A stretch of 64,000 nt of DNA from Pedobacter steynii (GCF_001721645.1 NZ_CP017141.1:1240001-1304000), one strand, 5' to 3'; counted from the first letter of the stretch, positions 40,697-49,752 are shown. Program-made: numbers and translations. Notes: generated by a model not told the origin, from the sequence alone.

Positions 40697-42398
40697 TTGG
40701 TTTTCCAGCATTTTTAAATTTATCTAAACCACTTTGTAAATATGCAGCGTACTCTTTAGCATCAAAAATTGCCCCTTGTGGCTTAACAAGCGGGTTCAGG
40801 TCATGTCCTCCCAGTACATAAAAGGGTTGAGAATTCGACACATATTTTGTTGCCTGAAAATCACCGTTCCATCTTCCCAGATCATCCGTAGTTGTTCTCA
40901 GAACCTCCGAATAGTGAACTTTTTCTTTAGGCATTTTTATATTCCGCTCATCTACATAAAGCTGGATCAGCACGTATTCCTCCTTAATTAATCGCCCAAC
41001 TTCTTTATCAATCCAGACCTTGTCCTCCATTTTACGACAATTCACACAGGCATGCCCGGTAAAATCAATCAGTACGGGCTTGTTTACGCTTTTTGCATAA
41101 GCCAGACCTTCATCAAGATCGAAGAAAGAATTGAACCCTACCGGTGGTTTTAAGGTTTCACTATACTTTACCGTAGCAGGAAATCCTGAAGGAACTTTCG
41201 AAGAGGAAGCCCCATTTCCATTTAAAATAAAATCCTGAGTATTCATAGGTGGCGCAATTCCACTAAGGATATTTACTGGTGCTCCCCATAACCCCGGGAT
41301 GAGATAAACCGCAAACGACAAAGAAAGAATAGCAAAAAATAGTCTTGGCACAGAAACATACGGGACATCACTATCATGAGAAAACTTAATTTTTCCCAAA
41401 ATATAAATACCCATCAATATAAAAATAATGATCCACAATGCCAGGAAAATTTCCCTGTCAAACCATTCCCAGTGCCAAACCAGATCAGCAGCAGAAAGAA
41501 ACTTTAATGCCAGCGCAAGCTCAAGGAATCCCAGACAAACTTTCACACTATTCAACCATCCGCCGGATTTAGGCATTGCGCTTAAAAAGCCCGGGAAGAT
41601 TGCTGATAAAGTAAAAGGAAGAGCAAGAGCCAAAGCAAAGCCAAACATTCCTATTGCAGGCGCAAGAATTTCTCCTTTGGAACTTGCCTGTACCAACAAT
41701 GTTCCAATAATCGGCCCCGTACAAGAGAAAGAAACCAAAGCCAGAGAAGCTGCCATAAAGAAAATTCCTCCAAGCCCCTTACTGTCGTCGGCTTTCTGAT
41801 CTATTTTATTTACAAATGAGCTTGGCAAAGTAATTTCAAAAGCACCGAAAAAAGAAATAGCAAACACCACCAGTAAAATAAAGAAGAAGAAGTTAAACCA
41901 TCCACTGGCACTGAGTTCATTTAATTTAGCCGAACCAAAAACCAGGGTGATCAACAACCCAAAAGCCACATAAATCACAATAATGGAAATGCCATAAATA
42001 AATGCCTGCCCAATTCCCTTCTGCCTGTTACCAGCTCTTTTGGTAAAATAGCTGACCGTTAATGGCACCATAGGAAAGATACAAGGCATCAGGAAAGCAA
42101 TAAAACCGCCTAAAATGCCGGCAATAAATGTTTCCCAAAGTGTTTTATCTTTTTCTGAGGTCCCGGAAGGAGCAACAGATTCATGTTTTTCTACCGTCTT
42201 ATCAATGGTCGTGGATTTTTTGACCGTATCTTTTACTATATTATTGGCAGCGCTATCCTGAGCAGAACCTACTTCTGTAAAAACCAGTTCTTCTTCAGTA
42301 GCTGTCGAATCTGGTTTTTGAACCGAAGCAAAGCTATGGGAGAAAAATGTTACTGAAAACAGCAACAAAAGTCCCAACATTAAAAGTCCTTTTTTCAT
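40689..42398 (-). CDS. DsbD family thiol:disulfide interchange protein (beta and gamma domains)
   Basis: A 569-aa inner-membrane protein that carries reducing power from cytosolic thioredoxin to the periplasm. A signal or first helix (about 5-25, LLLLFSVTFFSHSFA) and a Ser/Thr/Lys-rich segment are followed by eight transmembrane helices from about residue 95 (AFLMPCIFPMVPLTVSYF, with the conserved Cys; SFSCTGPIIGTLL with the second). The C-terminal thioredoxin domain has FTGHACVNCRKMEDKVW (CVNC). The periplasmic alpha domain normally at the N-terminus is missing; a gene encoding such a domain lies upstream at 42601. The division into two genes is the unusual feature. Confidence 0.92.
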   Translation of the reverse strand: MKKGLLMLGLLLLFSVTFFSHSFASVQKPDSTATEEELVFTEVGSAQDSAANNIVKDTVKKSTTIDKTVEKHESVAPSGTSEKDKTLWETFIAGILGGFIAFLMPCIFPMVPLTVSYFTKRAGNRQKGIGQAFIYGISIIVIYVAFGLLITLVFGSAKLNELSASGWFNFFFFILLVVFAISFFGAFEITLPSSFVNKIDQKADDSKGLGGIFFMAASLALVSFSCTGPIIGTLLVQASSKGEILAPAIGMFGFALALALPFTLSAIFPGFLSAMPKSGGWLNSVKVCLGFLELALALKFLSAADLVWHWEWFDREIFLALWIIIFILMGIYILGKIKFSHDSDVPYVSVPRLFFAILSLSFAVYLIPGLWGAPVNILSGIAPPMNTQDFILNGNGASSSKVPSGFPATVKYSETLKPPVGFNSFFDLDEGLAYAKSVNKPVLIDFTGHACVNCRKMEDKVWIDKEVGRLIKEEYVLIQLYVDERNIKMPKEKVHYSEVLRTTTDDLGRWNGDFQATKYVSNSQPFYVLGGHDLNPLVKPQGAIFDAKEYAAYLQSGLDKFKNAGKPNE

Positions 42399-42549
42399 TC
42401 TTGTGTGTTATTTTGTAGTGTGGCCTATCAGCCCTTTTTACGATAAGGGCGTGAAATTAGTTATTATTTTTTATTTAAGCCCTTGAATATCTGCCTTTGC
42501 TGGATATTTTTACGTTCACCCGATAAGTAGCTGAATTATTGCACATAAA

Positions 42550-42580
42550 AAAGAGCGGCAGGGATACCCTGTCGCTCTTT
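42550..42580 (-). terminator. Intrinsic terminator after the DsbD-alpha gene
   Basis: A 14-bp stem (42550-42563 with 42567-42580) with one G-T pair and an ATA loop, followed by an A/T-rich stretch in the minus direction. It separates the alpha-domain gene from the main dsbD gene. Confidence 0.85.
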
Positions 42581-42600
42581 CCCAGACTAAATGCCTGTTT

Positions 42601-43050
42601 TTATTTTACAGGAATATTAAAGCTGACCTCATCAGGAGGTAAACATTGTTTATCGTTACATACCATAAATTCTACGGTTCCCTTAACAGTAGCAGTAGCC
42701 TTATTAAGTTTTACTTTTTGCTGAAATACAACCTGATTACCAAAATAACTTACGTTCATTTTAAAGTTCTCATCAAAGTAAGTTGTCGCCTTTGGCTCAG
42801 TAGTCTTGCCTACCGGACTATAATCCTTTGATGAAGCAAATGAAAAAACAGTTTTATTAGGTCCTCCCGGCTTCAAATTTTGAGAATAGATGTGCCAGCC
42901 TTCTTCCATATTCGCTTTCAGGTAAACTACAGCTTCTGTTTTACTTATTTTTTTTGCAGCATAAGACCAGGTCACAGGTTTCTCGATCTGAGCAGAAGCT
43001 CCGATCACTGTAAATAATACAAATGCTAGTATCAGACTGATTTTTTTCAT
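42601..43050 (-). CDS. DsbD alpha (N-terminal) domain as a separate protein
   Basis: A 149-aa periplasmic protein with a Sec signal peptide (about 1-20, ending GASAQ). The DsbD alpha-type immunoglobulin fold has the redox pair in VCNDKQCLPPDEVSFNIPV (CxxxxC), and begins KPVTWSYAAKKISKTEAVVY. In E. coli this domain is fused to the membrane DsbD; here it stands alone, 202 bp from the rest, with a terminator between. Its ATG overlaps the birA stop by 4 nt (ATGA), so it is translationally coupled to birA rather than to dsbD. Function as a diffusible electron shuttle is inferred from DsbD. Confidence 0.88.
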   Translation of the reverse strand: MKKISLILAFVLFTVIGASAQIEKPVTWSYAAKKISKTEAVVYLKANMEEGWHIYSQNLKPGGPNKTVFSFASSKDYSPVGKTTEPKATTYFDENFKMNVSYFGNQVVFQQKVKLNKATATVKGTVEFMVCNDKQCLPPDEVSFNIPVK

Positions 43051-43826
43051 GGTGTATTGTTTAAAAATTCTATTTCCTTAAAATTATAGTGTCTCAATTC
43101 TCCAGCCCTCAGGATCCCCAGTAAGCCAGATTCGGTAACTTCAGTGATTCTCCCTTCAATAACCTCGCCATTTTGGCGGTAGACCGCAGGTTCATTGAAT
43201 TTATACAGTCCCCTGACATAATCGTCCTTCAATTGCGAATAGCCACCTGCCTTTAACTGAAGGTATTGTTTTTCAATGTGACTGCAAATTTCTGCTAATA
43301 GCTCAATTAAATTAACATCCTGTTGTAAAATTTCCTTTAGTGAAGTCGCACTTTTGAGCTTCCGGGAATCAAAATGAAGCTGGTTAACATTGATACCAAT
43401 GCCAATAATAGTCGATTTATAGGTCGAACCGGACAGCATATTCTCTATCAGTACTCCACCCATCTTCTGATGCCCAAAGTAAATATCATTAGGCCATTTA
43501 ATCCGGATCCCATCCTTCACAAACCGCTGCAAAGCATTTCGAATTCCTATGCTCACGGCCATGTTAAGCAGGAATTGCTTTCCTACAGGCAAAAAAGAAG
43601 GTTTCAGGTAAATGCTAAAAGTCAGGTTCAGTCCGGGTTCAGTATGCCATATATTGTCTTGCTGCCCTCTGCCTGCGAATTGTTTATCTGCCATAATAAC
43701 AGTCCCTTCTGTTAATGGCTCGGAATTTGACACCAACACTTTTAAAAAGTTATTGGTAGAATCAACCTCTGATAATTTGATAAGATTTTGACCAACAAAT
43801 AATGTTGAAAAAGTGTTATTTTGCAA
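43047..43826 (-). CDS. birA: Biotin--[acetyl-CoA-carboxylase] ligase (catalytic domain only)
   Basis: A 259-aa ligase that attaches biotin to carboxylase carrier proteins. The catalytic domain covers about 15-250: SEVDSTNNFLK, ADKQFAGRGQQDNIWHTEPG (the GRG biotin-adenylate loop), IKWPNDIYFGHQKMGGVLIE, and GIGINVNQ. The N-terminal DNA-binding domain of E. coli BirA is absent, so it cannot repress biotin genes. The only plausible start is the TTG at 43826. It shares a 41-bp divergent gap with rsfS, and the two -7 elements overlap the other gene's start region. The stop overlaps the DsbD-alpha ATG. Confidence 0.9.
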   Translation of the reverse strand: MQNNTFSTLFVGQNLIKLSEVDSTNNFLKVLVSNSEPLTEGTVIMADKQFAGRGQQDNIWHTEPGLNLTFSIYLKPSFLPVGKQFLLNMAVSIGIRNALQRFVKDGIRIKWPNDIYFGHQKMGGVLIENMLSGSTYKSTIIGIGINVNQLHFDSRKLKSATSLKEILQQDVNLIELLAEICSHIEKQYLQLKAGGYSQLKDDYVRGLYKFNEPAVYRQNGEVIEGRITEVTESGLLGILRAGELRHYNFKEIEFLNNTP

Positions 43827-43836
43827 GTGTTGATTG

Positions 43837-43857
43837 TATATTTGTTTATCAAAACTA
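43837..43857. promoter_or_regulatory. Overlapping divergent promoters of birA and rsfS
   Basis: Plus strand TATATTTG (43837-43844) is the -7 element for rsfS; minus strand TAGTTTTG (43850-43857) is that for birA. They are 5 bp apart, so the birA start (about 43843) falls inside the rsfS -7 element. Confidence 0.5.
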
Positions 43858-43867
43858 AAACATTTTA

Positions 43868-44242
43868 ATGGTAAAAAAGAAAATTGTAAACCTTTCTACA
43901 TACCTCTCAGAGATAGCCGTTCATGGCATACAGGAAAAAAAAGGGAATGATATTGTGCGTTTAGACCTAAGAGAACTTAACAGTTCCGTTTCTGATTTCT
44001 TTATCATCTGTAATGCAGATTCGACCACACAGGTAAAGGCTATTGCCGACAGCGTAGAAGAGGAAATCTATAAAAGCACCCAAACAAATCCATGGAGAAA
44101 AGAAGGGCTCGACAGTGCAGAGTGGATCATCCTGGATTATTTCGATATTGTAGTTCACATATTTAAAACTGAAAAGCGAGACTTTTATGGAATTGAAGAC
44201 TTATGGGGAGATGCCCAGTCTACAAGTTATAAAAGTGCCTAA
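43868..44242 (+). CDS. rsfS: Ribosome silencing factor RsfS
   Basis: A 124-aa protein that binds bL14 and blocks 30S-50S joining when nutrients are scarce. The RsfS/Iojap sequence is clear: VRLDLRELNSSVSDFFIICN, STTQVKAIADSVEEEIYKS, WIILDYFDIVVHIFKTEKRD, ending FYGIEDLWGDAQ. It is 30 bp ahead of ftsH, a neighbourhood also known in other Bacteroidota (recollection). The upstream promoter overlaps the divergent birA promoter. Confidence 0.95.
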   Translation: MVKKKIVNLSTYLSEIAVHGIQEKKGNDIVRLDLRELNSSVSDFFIICNADSTTQVKAIADSVEEEIYKSTQTNPWRKEGLDSAEWIILDYFDIVVHIFKTEKRDFYGIEDLWGDAQSTSYKSA

Positions 44243-44272
44243 TCATTTACACAAAAACATTTTTGACTCAAG

Positions 44273-46363
44273 ATGAAAGAGAACCCAAATACAAAACCTA
44301 AATTAATTAAGAGAATCCCGAATATTCCCAAAAAGCCTCAAAAAGGTTCAAAATTCAATATCTTTTGGGTTTATGCGGCAATTATTTTAGGTCTGATTTT
44401 ATTGCAATTCCTATTTAGCGCAGATACCACTAAAGACGTTACTTACCGTACTTTCGAAACGCAGATGCTTTTACCTGGTGATGTTGAAAAACTAGTTGCC
44501 TATAAGCATGAAGATTTGGTGAAAGTAGAGGTCTATATTAAAAAAGACAGACTAAATACCGAGAAATATAAAAAGTACATCAGTAAAAACAATTTTGGTA
44601 CGGCTAACGGACCTGCGGTATATTTCACCTCAGGCTCTATGGATGCTTTAGATACTCAGCTGAAGGAATCTCAGAAAAACCTGCCTCCGGATCAGCAGAT
44701 TCTTGCAGAAAAAGAGACCAGACAAAGTACATTCAACTCCTGGTTCTTTACCGTAATCATTCCGGTATTGCTATTTATCGGATTCTGGATCTTCATTATG
44801 CGTCGCATGGGTGGTGGTGCCGGTGGTGGTGGTGGACAGATCTTCAATATTGGAAAATCTAAAGCAACACTATTTGATAAAGAAAGCCAGGTAAACGTAA
44901 CATTTAATGATGTTGCCGGTCTGGAAGAAGCCAAGCAAGAGGTAATGGAAATTGTCGATTTCCTTAAAAACCCTAAAAAATATACCAACTTAGGAGGTAA
45001 AATTCCTAAAGGTGCATTATTGGTTGGTTCACCAGGAACAGGTAAAACCTTATTGGCCAAAGCGGTTGCCGGAGAAGCACAGGTTCCATTCTTCTCTCTG
45101 TCGGGTTCAGACTTTGTGGAGATGTTTGTAGGAGTTGGTGCATCACGTGTCCGTGATTTATTTAAACAGGCAAAAGATAAAGCCCCTTGTATTATTTTTA
45201 TTGACGAGGTTGATGCCATCGGCCGGGCCAGAGGTAAAAACAGTATGATGGGTGGAAACGATGAGCGTGAAAATACACTCAACCAGTTATTAGTTGAAAT
45301 GGATGGATTTGGTACAGATTCAGGAATTATCATTCTTGCTGCAACAAATCGGCCGGACGTTTTAGACTCTGCTTTACTTAGACCGGGCCGTTTTGACAGA
45401 CAAATTTCCATTGACAAGCCAGATTTAGTTGGTCGCGAGCAGATCTTTAAAGTTCACCTGAAACCAATTAAAACGGATGAAGTGGTAGATGCAAAAAAAT
45501 TATCTGCACAAACTCCGGGGTTTGCCGGTGCTGAAATTGCCAACGTGTGTAACGAGGCTGCTCTGATTGCTGCCAGACGCAATAAAGAATCAGTCGATAT
45601 GCAGGATTTCCAGGATGCTATTGACCGTGTAATCGGTGGTTTAGAGAAAAAAAATAAAATCATCTCTCCGGAAGAGAAAAGAATAGTCGCTTATCATGAA
45701 GCCGGACATGCCATCGCAGGATGGTTCCTCGAGCATGCAGATCCATTGGTAAAAGTATCCATCGTACCTCGTGGCGTTGCTGCATTGGGATATGCACAAT
45801 ACCTACCTAAAGAACAGTTCCTGTATACCACAGAGCAATTGACAGATGGGATGTGTATGACCATGGGTGGTAGGGTCGCTGAAGACATTGTTTTTGGTAA
45901 AATCTCTACCGGTGCTCAAAATGACCTGGAACGGATTACCAAACTTTCTTATGCGATGGTGACCATTTATGGAATGAGCGATACCATTGGTAATGTCTCT
46001 TTCCACGATCCTCAGAATGAATATAACTTCAATAAGCCTTATTCAGAAAGAACGTCAGAATTGATCGATATTGAAGTTCGCAAACTGGTAGAAGAGGTTT
46101 ATGCAAGAACAAAACAACTTTTAACCGATAAGAGAGAGGGCCTGGAAAAATTAGCTCAGAAGCTGTTGGAAAAAGAAATCTTATTCCAGGCTGATCTGGA
46201 AGAAATCTTAGGCAAACGTCCTTTTGATAACCGGACTACTTACGATGAGTTTGTAAATGGAACCGGCGATCAAAAACCTGCTGCTGAAGGGTTGTTACAT
46301 AATGGTATTGGAGAAGCTACAGATATTGCTGCCCCAACCAGCCCTGCTCAAACAGAATCTTAA
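44273..46363 (+). CDS. ftsH: ATP-dependent membrane zinc protease FtsH
   Basis: A 696-aa membrane-anchored AAA+ protease that degrades unassembled membrane and regulatory proteins. Two transmembrane helices lie at about 30-49 and 157-176, flanking a periplasmic domain. A Gly-rich linker (179-188) leads to the AAA+ module: Walker A GSPGTGKT (252-259), Walker B CIIFIDEVDAIGRARG, and NRPDVLDSALLRPGRFDRQ. The peptidase zinc site is HEAGH (475-479), with the third ligand region NDLERITKLSYAM further on. It ends in an Ala/Thr-rich tail. A perfect 15-bp stem terminator follows the stop. Confidence 0.98.
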   Translation: MKENPNTKPKLIKRIPNIPKKPQKGSKFNIFWVYAAIILGLILLQFLFSADTTKDVTYRTFETQMLLPGDVEKLVAYKHEDLVKVEVYIKKDRLNTEKYKKYISKNNFGTANGPAVYFTSGSMDALDTQLKESQKNLPPDQQILAEKETRQSTFNSWFFTVIIPVLLFIGFWIFIMRRMGGGAGGGGGQIFNIGKSKATLFDKESQVNVTFNDVAGLEEAKQEVMEIVDFLKNPKKYTNLGGKIPKGALLVGSPGTGKTLLAKAVAGEAQVPFFSLSGSDFVEMFVGVGASRVRDLFKQAKDKAPCIIFIDEVDAIGRARGKNSMMGGNDERENTLNQLLVEMDGFGTDSGIIILAATNRPDVLDSALLRPGRFDRQISIDKPDLVGREQIFKVHLKPIKTDEVVDAKKLSAQTPGFAGAEIANVCNEAALIAARRNKESVDMQDFQDAIDRVIGGLEKKNKIISPEEKRIVAYHEAGHAIAGWFLEHADPLVKVSIVPRGVAALGYAQYLPKEQFLYTTEQLTDGMCMTMGGRVAEDIVFGKISTGAQNDLERITKLSYAMVTIYGMSDTIGNVSFHDPQNEYNFNKPYSERTSELIDIEVRKLVEEVYARTKQLLTDKREGLEKLAQKLLEKEILFQADLEEILGKRPFDNRTTYDEFVNGTGDQKPAAEGLLHNGIGEATDIAAPTSPAQTES

Positions 46364-46372
46364 ACCTTTTTT

Positions 46373-46423
46373 GATGAACAGTCAATTTCATCTATGGAGA
46401 ATTGACTGTTCATCCTTTTTTTT
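46373..46423 (+). terminator. Intrinsic terminator after ftsH, ending at the next start codon
   Basis: A perfect 15-bp stem (46373-46387 with 46400-46414) and a 12-nt loop, followed by C and eight Ts (46416-46423). The next base is the A of the downstream ATG at 46424. Confidence 0.92.
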
Positions 46424-47068
46424 ATGCAAGAAAACAGATCTTCTAAAGAGTTAATGCTAAAAAAGATAAGGAAAGCCCTTTTAGAAAAGCGCGACAACCC
46501 TTATCCTAATCTGGAAGATACCCCTCTATATCCAAAGAATGATGAACTGCTCGAAATCCTGTTTGCGGAAGAGCTGACAGCTGTATCTGGTAACTTCATT
46601 TATTGTGAAAATGGAATTGAATTCATTGAGAATATTCTTCAGCTGGCAGAGAAATTCAACTGGAGAAAAATCTATTGCTGGGAACCTGAGTTACAACAGC
46701 TCCTGTCTGAATATGAATTTCCCTTTTATCAGACCGACAAAGATTTTGAACTCGCTGAAGTAGGAATCACCTCATGTGAAGCTTTGGTTGCTCGTAATGG
46801 TTCCATAATGGTCTCTAACGAAAATGCTGCAGGAAGAAGACTAAGTATATTCCCTCATCATCATATTGTTATTGCCAGACCAGGACAACTGGTGTTGGAT
46901 TTAAAAGATGCTTTTAAGGTCATTAAAAACAAATATGGAGATCAGCTTCCCTCCATGATCAGTACAATCACCGGACCAAGCAGAACGGCTGATATTGAAA
47001 AAACATTAGTACTCGGTGCACACGGACCTAAAGAATTATTTGTATTTTTAATCGACGATTTTTCTTAA
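46424..47068 (+). CDS. LUD domain protein (LutC/YkgG family)
   Basis: A 214-aa protein with the LUD (lactate utilisation) fold related to LutC of Bacillus, part of an Fe-S lactate oxidase system. Features are ELTAVSGNFIYCENGIEFIE, GITSCEALVARNGSIMVSNE, IVIARPGQLVLDLKDAFK and TITGPSRTADIEKTLVLGAH, the last being a conserved C-terminal motif. The partners lutA and lutB are absent here, so the lactate role is inferred from the family. It begins immediately after the T tract of the ftsH terminator; an alternative start, ATG at 46454 (MLKKIRKALL), would leave a 30-nt gap. Confidence 0.88.
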   Translation: MQENRSSKELMLKKIRKALLEKRDNPYPNLEDTPLYPKNDELLEILFAEELTAVSGNFIYCENGIEFIENILQLAEKFNWRKIYCWEPELQQLLSEYEFPFYQTDKDFELAEVGITSCEALVARNGSIMVSNENAAGRRLSIFPHHHIVIARPGQLVLDLKDAFKVIKNKYGDQLPSMISTITGPSRTADIEKTLVLGAHGPKELFVFLIDDFS

Positions 47069-47101
47069 TCGTTTCATTTTTCAATTAATTAATCCTAATT
47101 T

Positions 47102-47125
47102 TATACTGTACACCAAATCAGTATA
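47102..47125. promoter_or_regulatory. 7-bp inverted repeat upstream of the KAS III gene
   Basis: TATACTG (47102-47108) and CAGTATA (47119-47125) are perfect inverted copies 10 bp apart, 9 bp before the ATG at 47135. It may be an operator or a 5'-leader hairpin. Confidence 0.35.
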
Positions 47126-47134
47126 CGGTTCAAA

Positions 47135-48217
47135 ATGGGCGAAAAAAGAAACTTAAATTCAGTTATTATAGGTACTGGAAGCTACATTCCAGAAAACATC
47201 ATCTCAGGTGACGCCTTTTTGAATTCTACATTTTACGATAACGGCTTACCCCTTGAAAAAGATATTCATGAAATCATCAGTAAATTTACTGAGATTACAG
47301 AGATCAAAGAACGAAGGTATATTGATGACCATTTAAACAATAGTGACATTGCCGCAATTGCCGCGCAACGAGCGATTGATCATGCACAAATAGACAAGGA
47401 AAGTATCGACCATATCATCTTTTGCCATAATTTCGGAGATGTTAAGCCAGGTACAAACAGAACCGATATCCTCCCTTCTCTTGCCGCCAAGGTAAAACAA
47501 ACCCTTAACATTGAAAACCCGGACTGTGTTGCCTACGATCTTATATTTGGTTGTCCGGGTTGGGTACAGGGAGCCATTCAGGCCAATTATCTTTTACAAA
47601 GCGGAGATGCATCAAGAGTCATGGTTATTGGCGCTGAAACCCTATCAAGGATCATCGATCCTCATGACAGAGATACCATGATTTTTTCTGATGGAGCAGC
47701 TGCAGTAATATTTGAAGCAACAGCCTCAGAAGATCACCTGGGAATTATTGCCCATAAAACCCAGACTTACGCTGTTAATTTCGGATCATTACTGACGATG
47801 GGAAGGAGCAATAATCCGGAAGAAACCAATGGTAACGCCTATTTAAAAATGAACGGCCGGAAACTGTATGAGTTTGCAGTAACAAACGTTCCTCAGGTTG
47901 TTAAAAAAGCAATAGATAAAGCTGAAATAGATATTAAAGACATTAAAATTGTTTTTATTCATCAGGCAAATGGCAAAATGGATCATGCCATCATGAAACG
48001 CCTTTTTAAATTATATCAGCTGGAATCCGTTCCTGAAAACCTGGTTCCGATGTCAATTTGCTGGCTTGGAAACAGTTCTGTCGCGACTGTGCCTACACTG
48101 TTAGATCTGGTTTGGAAGGGAAAAGTAAATGGATACCAGATTAATAAAGGCGATTATGCGGTCTTTGCTTCCGTAGGAGCAGGAATGCACATTAATGCGT
48201 TTATTTATCGTTTTTAA
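47135..48217 (+). CDS. 3-oxoacyl-ACP synthase III family protein (FabH-like)
   Basis: A 360-aa condensing enzyme of the KAS III type. The catalytic Cys is in DLIFGCPGWVQGAIQANYLL (about 140-150), the His is in FIHQANGKMDHAI and the Asn in WLGNSSVATVP. It is longer than housekeeping FabH (about 320-330 aa), with extra residues near the N-terminus (GDAFLNSTFYDNG). Such long KAS III copies are common in Bacteroidota; whether this one starts fatty-acid synthesis or serves a secondary lipid or pigment pathway cannot be told. No other fab or polyketide genes adjoin. Confidence 0.88.
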   Translation: MGEKRNLNSVIIGTGSYIPENIISGDAFLNSTFYDNGLPLEKDIHEIISKFTEITEIKERRYIDDHLNNSDIAAIAAQRAIDHAQIDKESIDHIIFCHNFGDVKPGTNRTDILPSLAAKVKQTLNIENPDCVAYDLIFGCPGWVQGAIQANYLLQSGDASRVMVIGAETLSRIIDPHDRDTMIFSDGAAAVIFEATASEDHLGIIAHKTQTYAVNFGSLLTMGRSNNPEETNGNAYLKMNGRKLYEFAVTNVPQVVKKAIDKAEIDIKDIKIVFIHQANGKMDHAIMKRLFKLYQLESVPENLVPMSICWLGNSSVATVPTLLDLVWKGKVNGYQINKGDYAVFASVGAGMHINAFIYRF

Positions 48218-48255
48218 TCCTACTAATTTTTAATTCAGAAGAATAACATCCAAAT

Positions 48256-49752
48256 TTACCGGATACGACCTAATCCTGCCTTTGCCTGAGTTTCAATGCT
48301 GCTTTCATATTCATGATTTTTCATTTGAATCGCCGTATTGAAACTCGCTCTGGCCTTAATATAGTTTTTCTGTTTCTCATAAATCTTTCCCATTTGCAAA
48401 GCGGAATTGGCTGCAAAATAATACTTAAGCTGTTTTCCGGAACTGATTGCAAGCTGGTAATTACTCAAAGCAACTTCGTCTTTCCCCAATTCGTCATTTA
48501 TACGGCCCAGGCGATAGTAATATTCTGCCCTGTTCCGGCCAGGGGTATAATCCCCTTCATTCCGGGCAGATAACACCTCAAGTCCTTTACTATAATAGCC
48601 TCCATCGAATAAAAGCCTGGCTTTTAACAACGATACGTCAGGCATTGGAGAATTGGCCTCATTTAAAGCCTGCTTATCCTTTTCCTGATAAGTATACCCT
48701 CCGCTTTTTACTTTAGCTGTAAACGCTGAATAAGCCCCCGTGTCGCCTTTTAACAATGCCGACCAGGCCAAGTGAAGGTTCGCGTCTTTAATGTAATTTA
48801 CACCTTTATTATGCAGTAAAAATTTATTGAAATAAATAGCGGCAGATTGATCCAGCTTATTAAGCATTGCAGTGCCAAGCAAAAGGTCTAAATAAGGAAA
48901 TGATTCGTAATAATTCCCAGATGGCCTGTTCAATAAAATTTGGATAGCCTCTGCATTGTGCCCGGTTTTCGCACAAACAGATGCCTGAAGATACGCTTTT
49001 AGCAAACTACGATCAGAAATACGTGCCGTGTATTTCATCGTTTTCTGATAGGCATCACGGCTGTGTGCAATATCATTTAGTACAAACACATAATAAAATA
49101 TAACCTCTTCATAAAAGGGTTCATACGTTGATTTAGGAAGATTCTCTGCCAGGTTATCCAACATATTCATCCCGGTTTGCAGGTTACCCCGAATCCCAAA
49201 TGTCGCCAGGGTACTTTTCAGCATTCCATCTGGCAAATTCCCCAGGAAGGCATTAATCACACCCAAACCTTTAGCATTCAGGTGAAATCCAGGAAATTTT
49301 TTAACGTTGTCCTGTAACAGGCCATTGGCCTTTTTTATCTCTCTGGCAGCTGTAAAATATTCCCCATAGCGTCCTCTGATCAATGCCCATTGCAAATTGA
49401 TTTCTGCCTGGGCATACAAATAATAGGGAGATGTTTTGTCATCGCTTTCAATCTGGTCGAGACGCTTCGACTTATTCTCCTTCAATTTGTCAAAATCCGT
49501 TTTACTCTCTGTAGTCAGCAGATGAAAGTAATCAATATAATTTTCCAGTAAGGGGATAATCGCATTATTAGGGTTGATTTTCTTTTCGTTCGCAATCAAA
49601 GCCTTTGCGGTAGTCAGCTTTAACTCGAAAATGTTTTGATAAGCCCGCAGACAATTTGCATTAAAATCAAAATTAGCAAAAAGAGAAAATGGGCAAATCA
49701 AAAAAAGGGAAAAAAGTAGATATTTGGTGCAGGAAAAATTTCTTTTAGACAT
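48256..49752 (-). CDS. Secreted TPR-repeat protein of unknown function
   Basis: A 498-aa protein with a Sec signal peptide (about 1-27, ending PFSLFA). The rest is almost entirely helical with tetratricopeptide-like repeats, the clearest near the C-terminus (AEYYYRLGRINDELGKDEVA, SALQMGKIYEKQKNYIKARA). No catalytic motif is visible. It probably acts as a periplasmic or outer-membrane-associated scaffold (inference). The start at the ATG at 49752 is chosen; an in-frame TTG two codons upstream is less likely. It is convergent with the KAS III gene, with a 38-bp gap lacking a strong hairpin. Confidence 0.75.
   Translation of the reverse strand: MSKRNFSCTKYLLFSLFLICPFSLFANFDFNANCLRAYQNIFELKLTTAKALIANEKKINPNNAIIPLLENYIDYFHLLTTESKTDFDKLKENKSKRLDQIESDDKTSPYYLYAQAEINLQWALIRGRYGEYFTAAREIKKANGLLQDNVKKFPGFHLNAKGLGVINAFLGNLPDGMLKSTLATFGIRGNLQTGMNMLDNLAENLPKSTYEPFYEEVIFYYVFVLNDIAHSRDAYQKTMKYTARISDRSLLKAYLQASVCAKTGHNAEAIQILLNRPSGNYYESFPYLDLLLGTAMLNKLDQSAAIYFNKFLLHNKGVNYIKDANLHLAWSALLKGDTGAYSAFTAKVKSGGYTYQEKDKQALNEANSPMPDVSLLKARLLFDGGYYSKGLEVLSARNEGDYTPGRNRAEYYYRLGRINDELGKDEVALSNYQLAISSGKQLKYYFAANSALQMGKIYEKQKNYIKARASFNTAIQMKNHEYESSIETQAKAGLGRIR

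Noticed and set aside
44692..45417. Long ORF (241 codons) on the minus strand opposite ftsH
   Set aside because: It mirrors the conserved AAA+ core of ftsH, has a low-complexity Ser/Pro/Ala composition and no start context; it is a shadow of the real gene.
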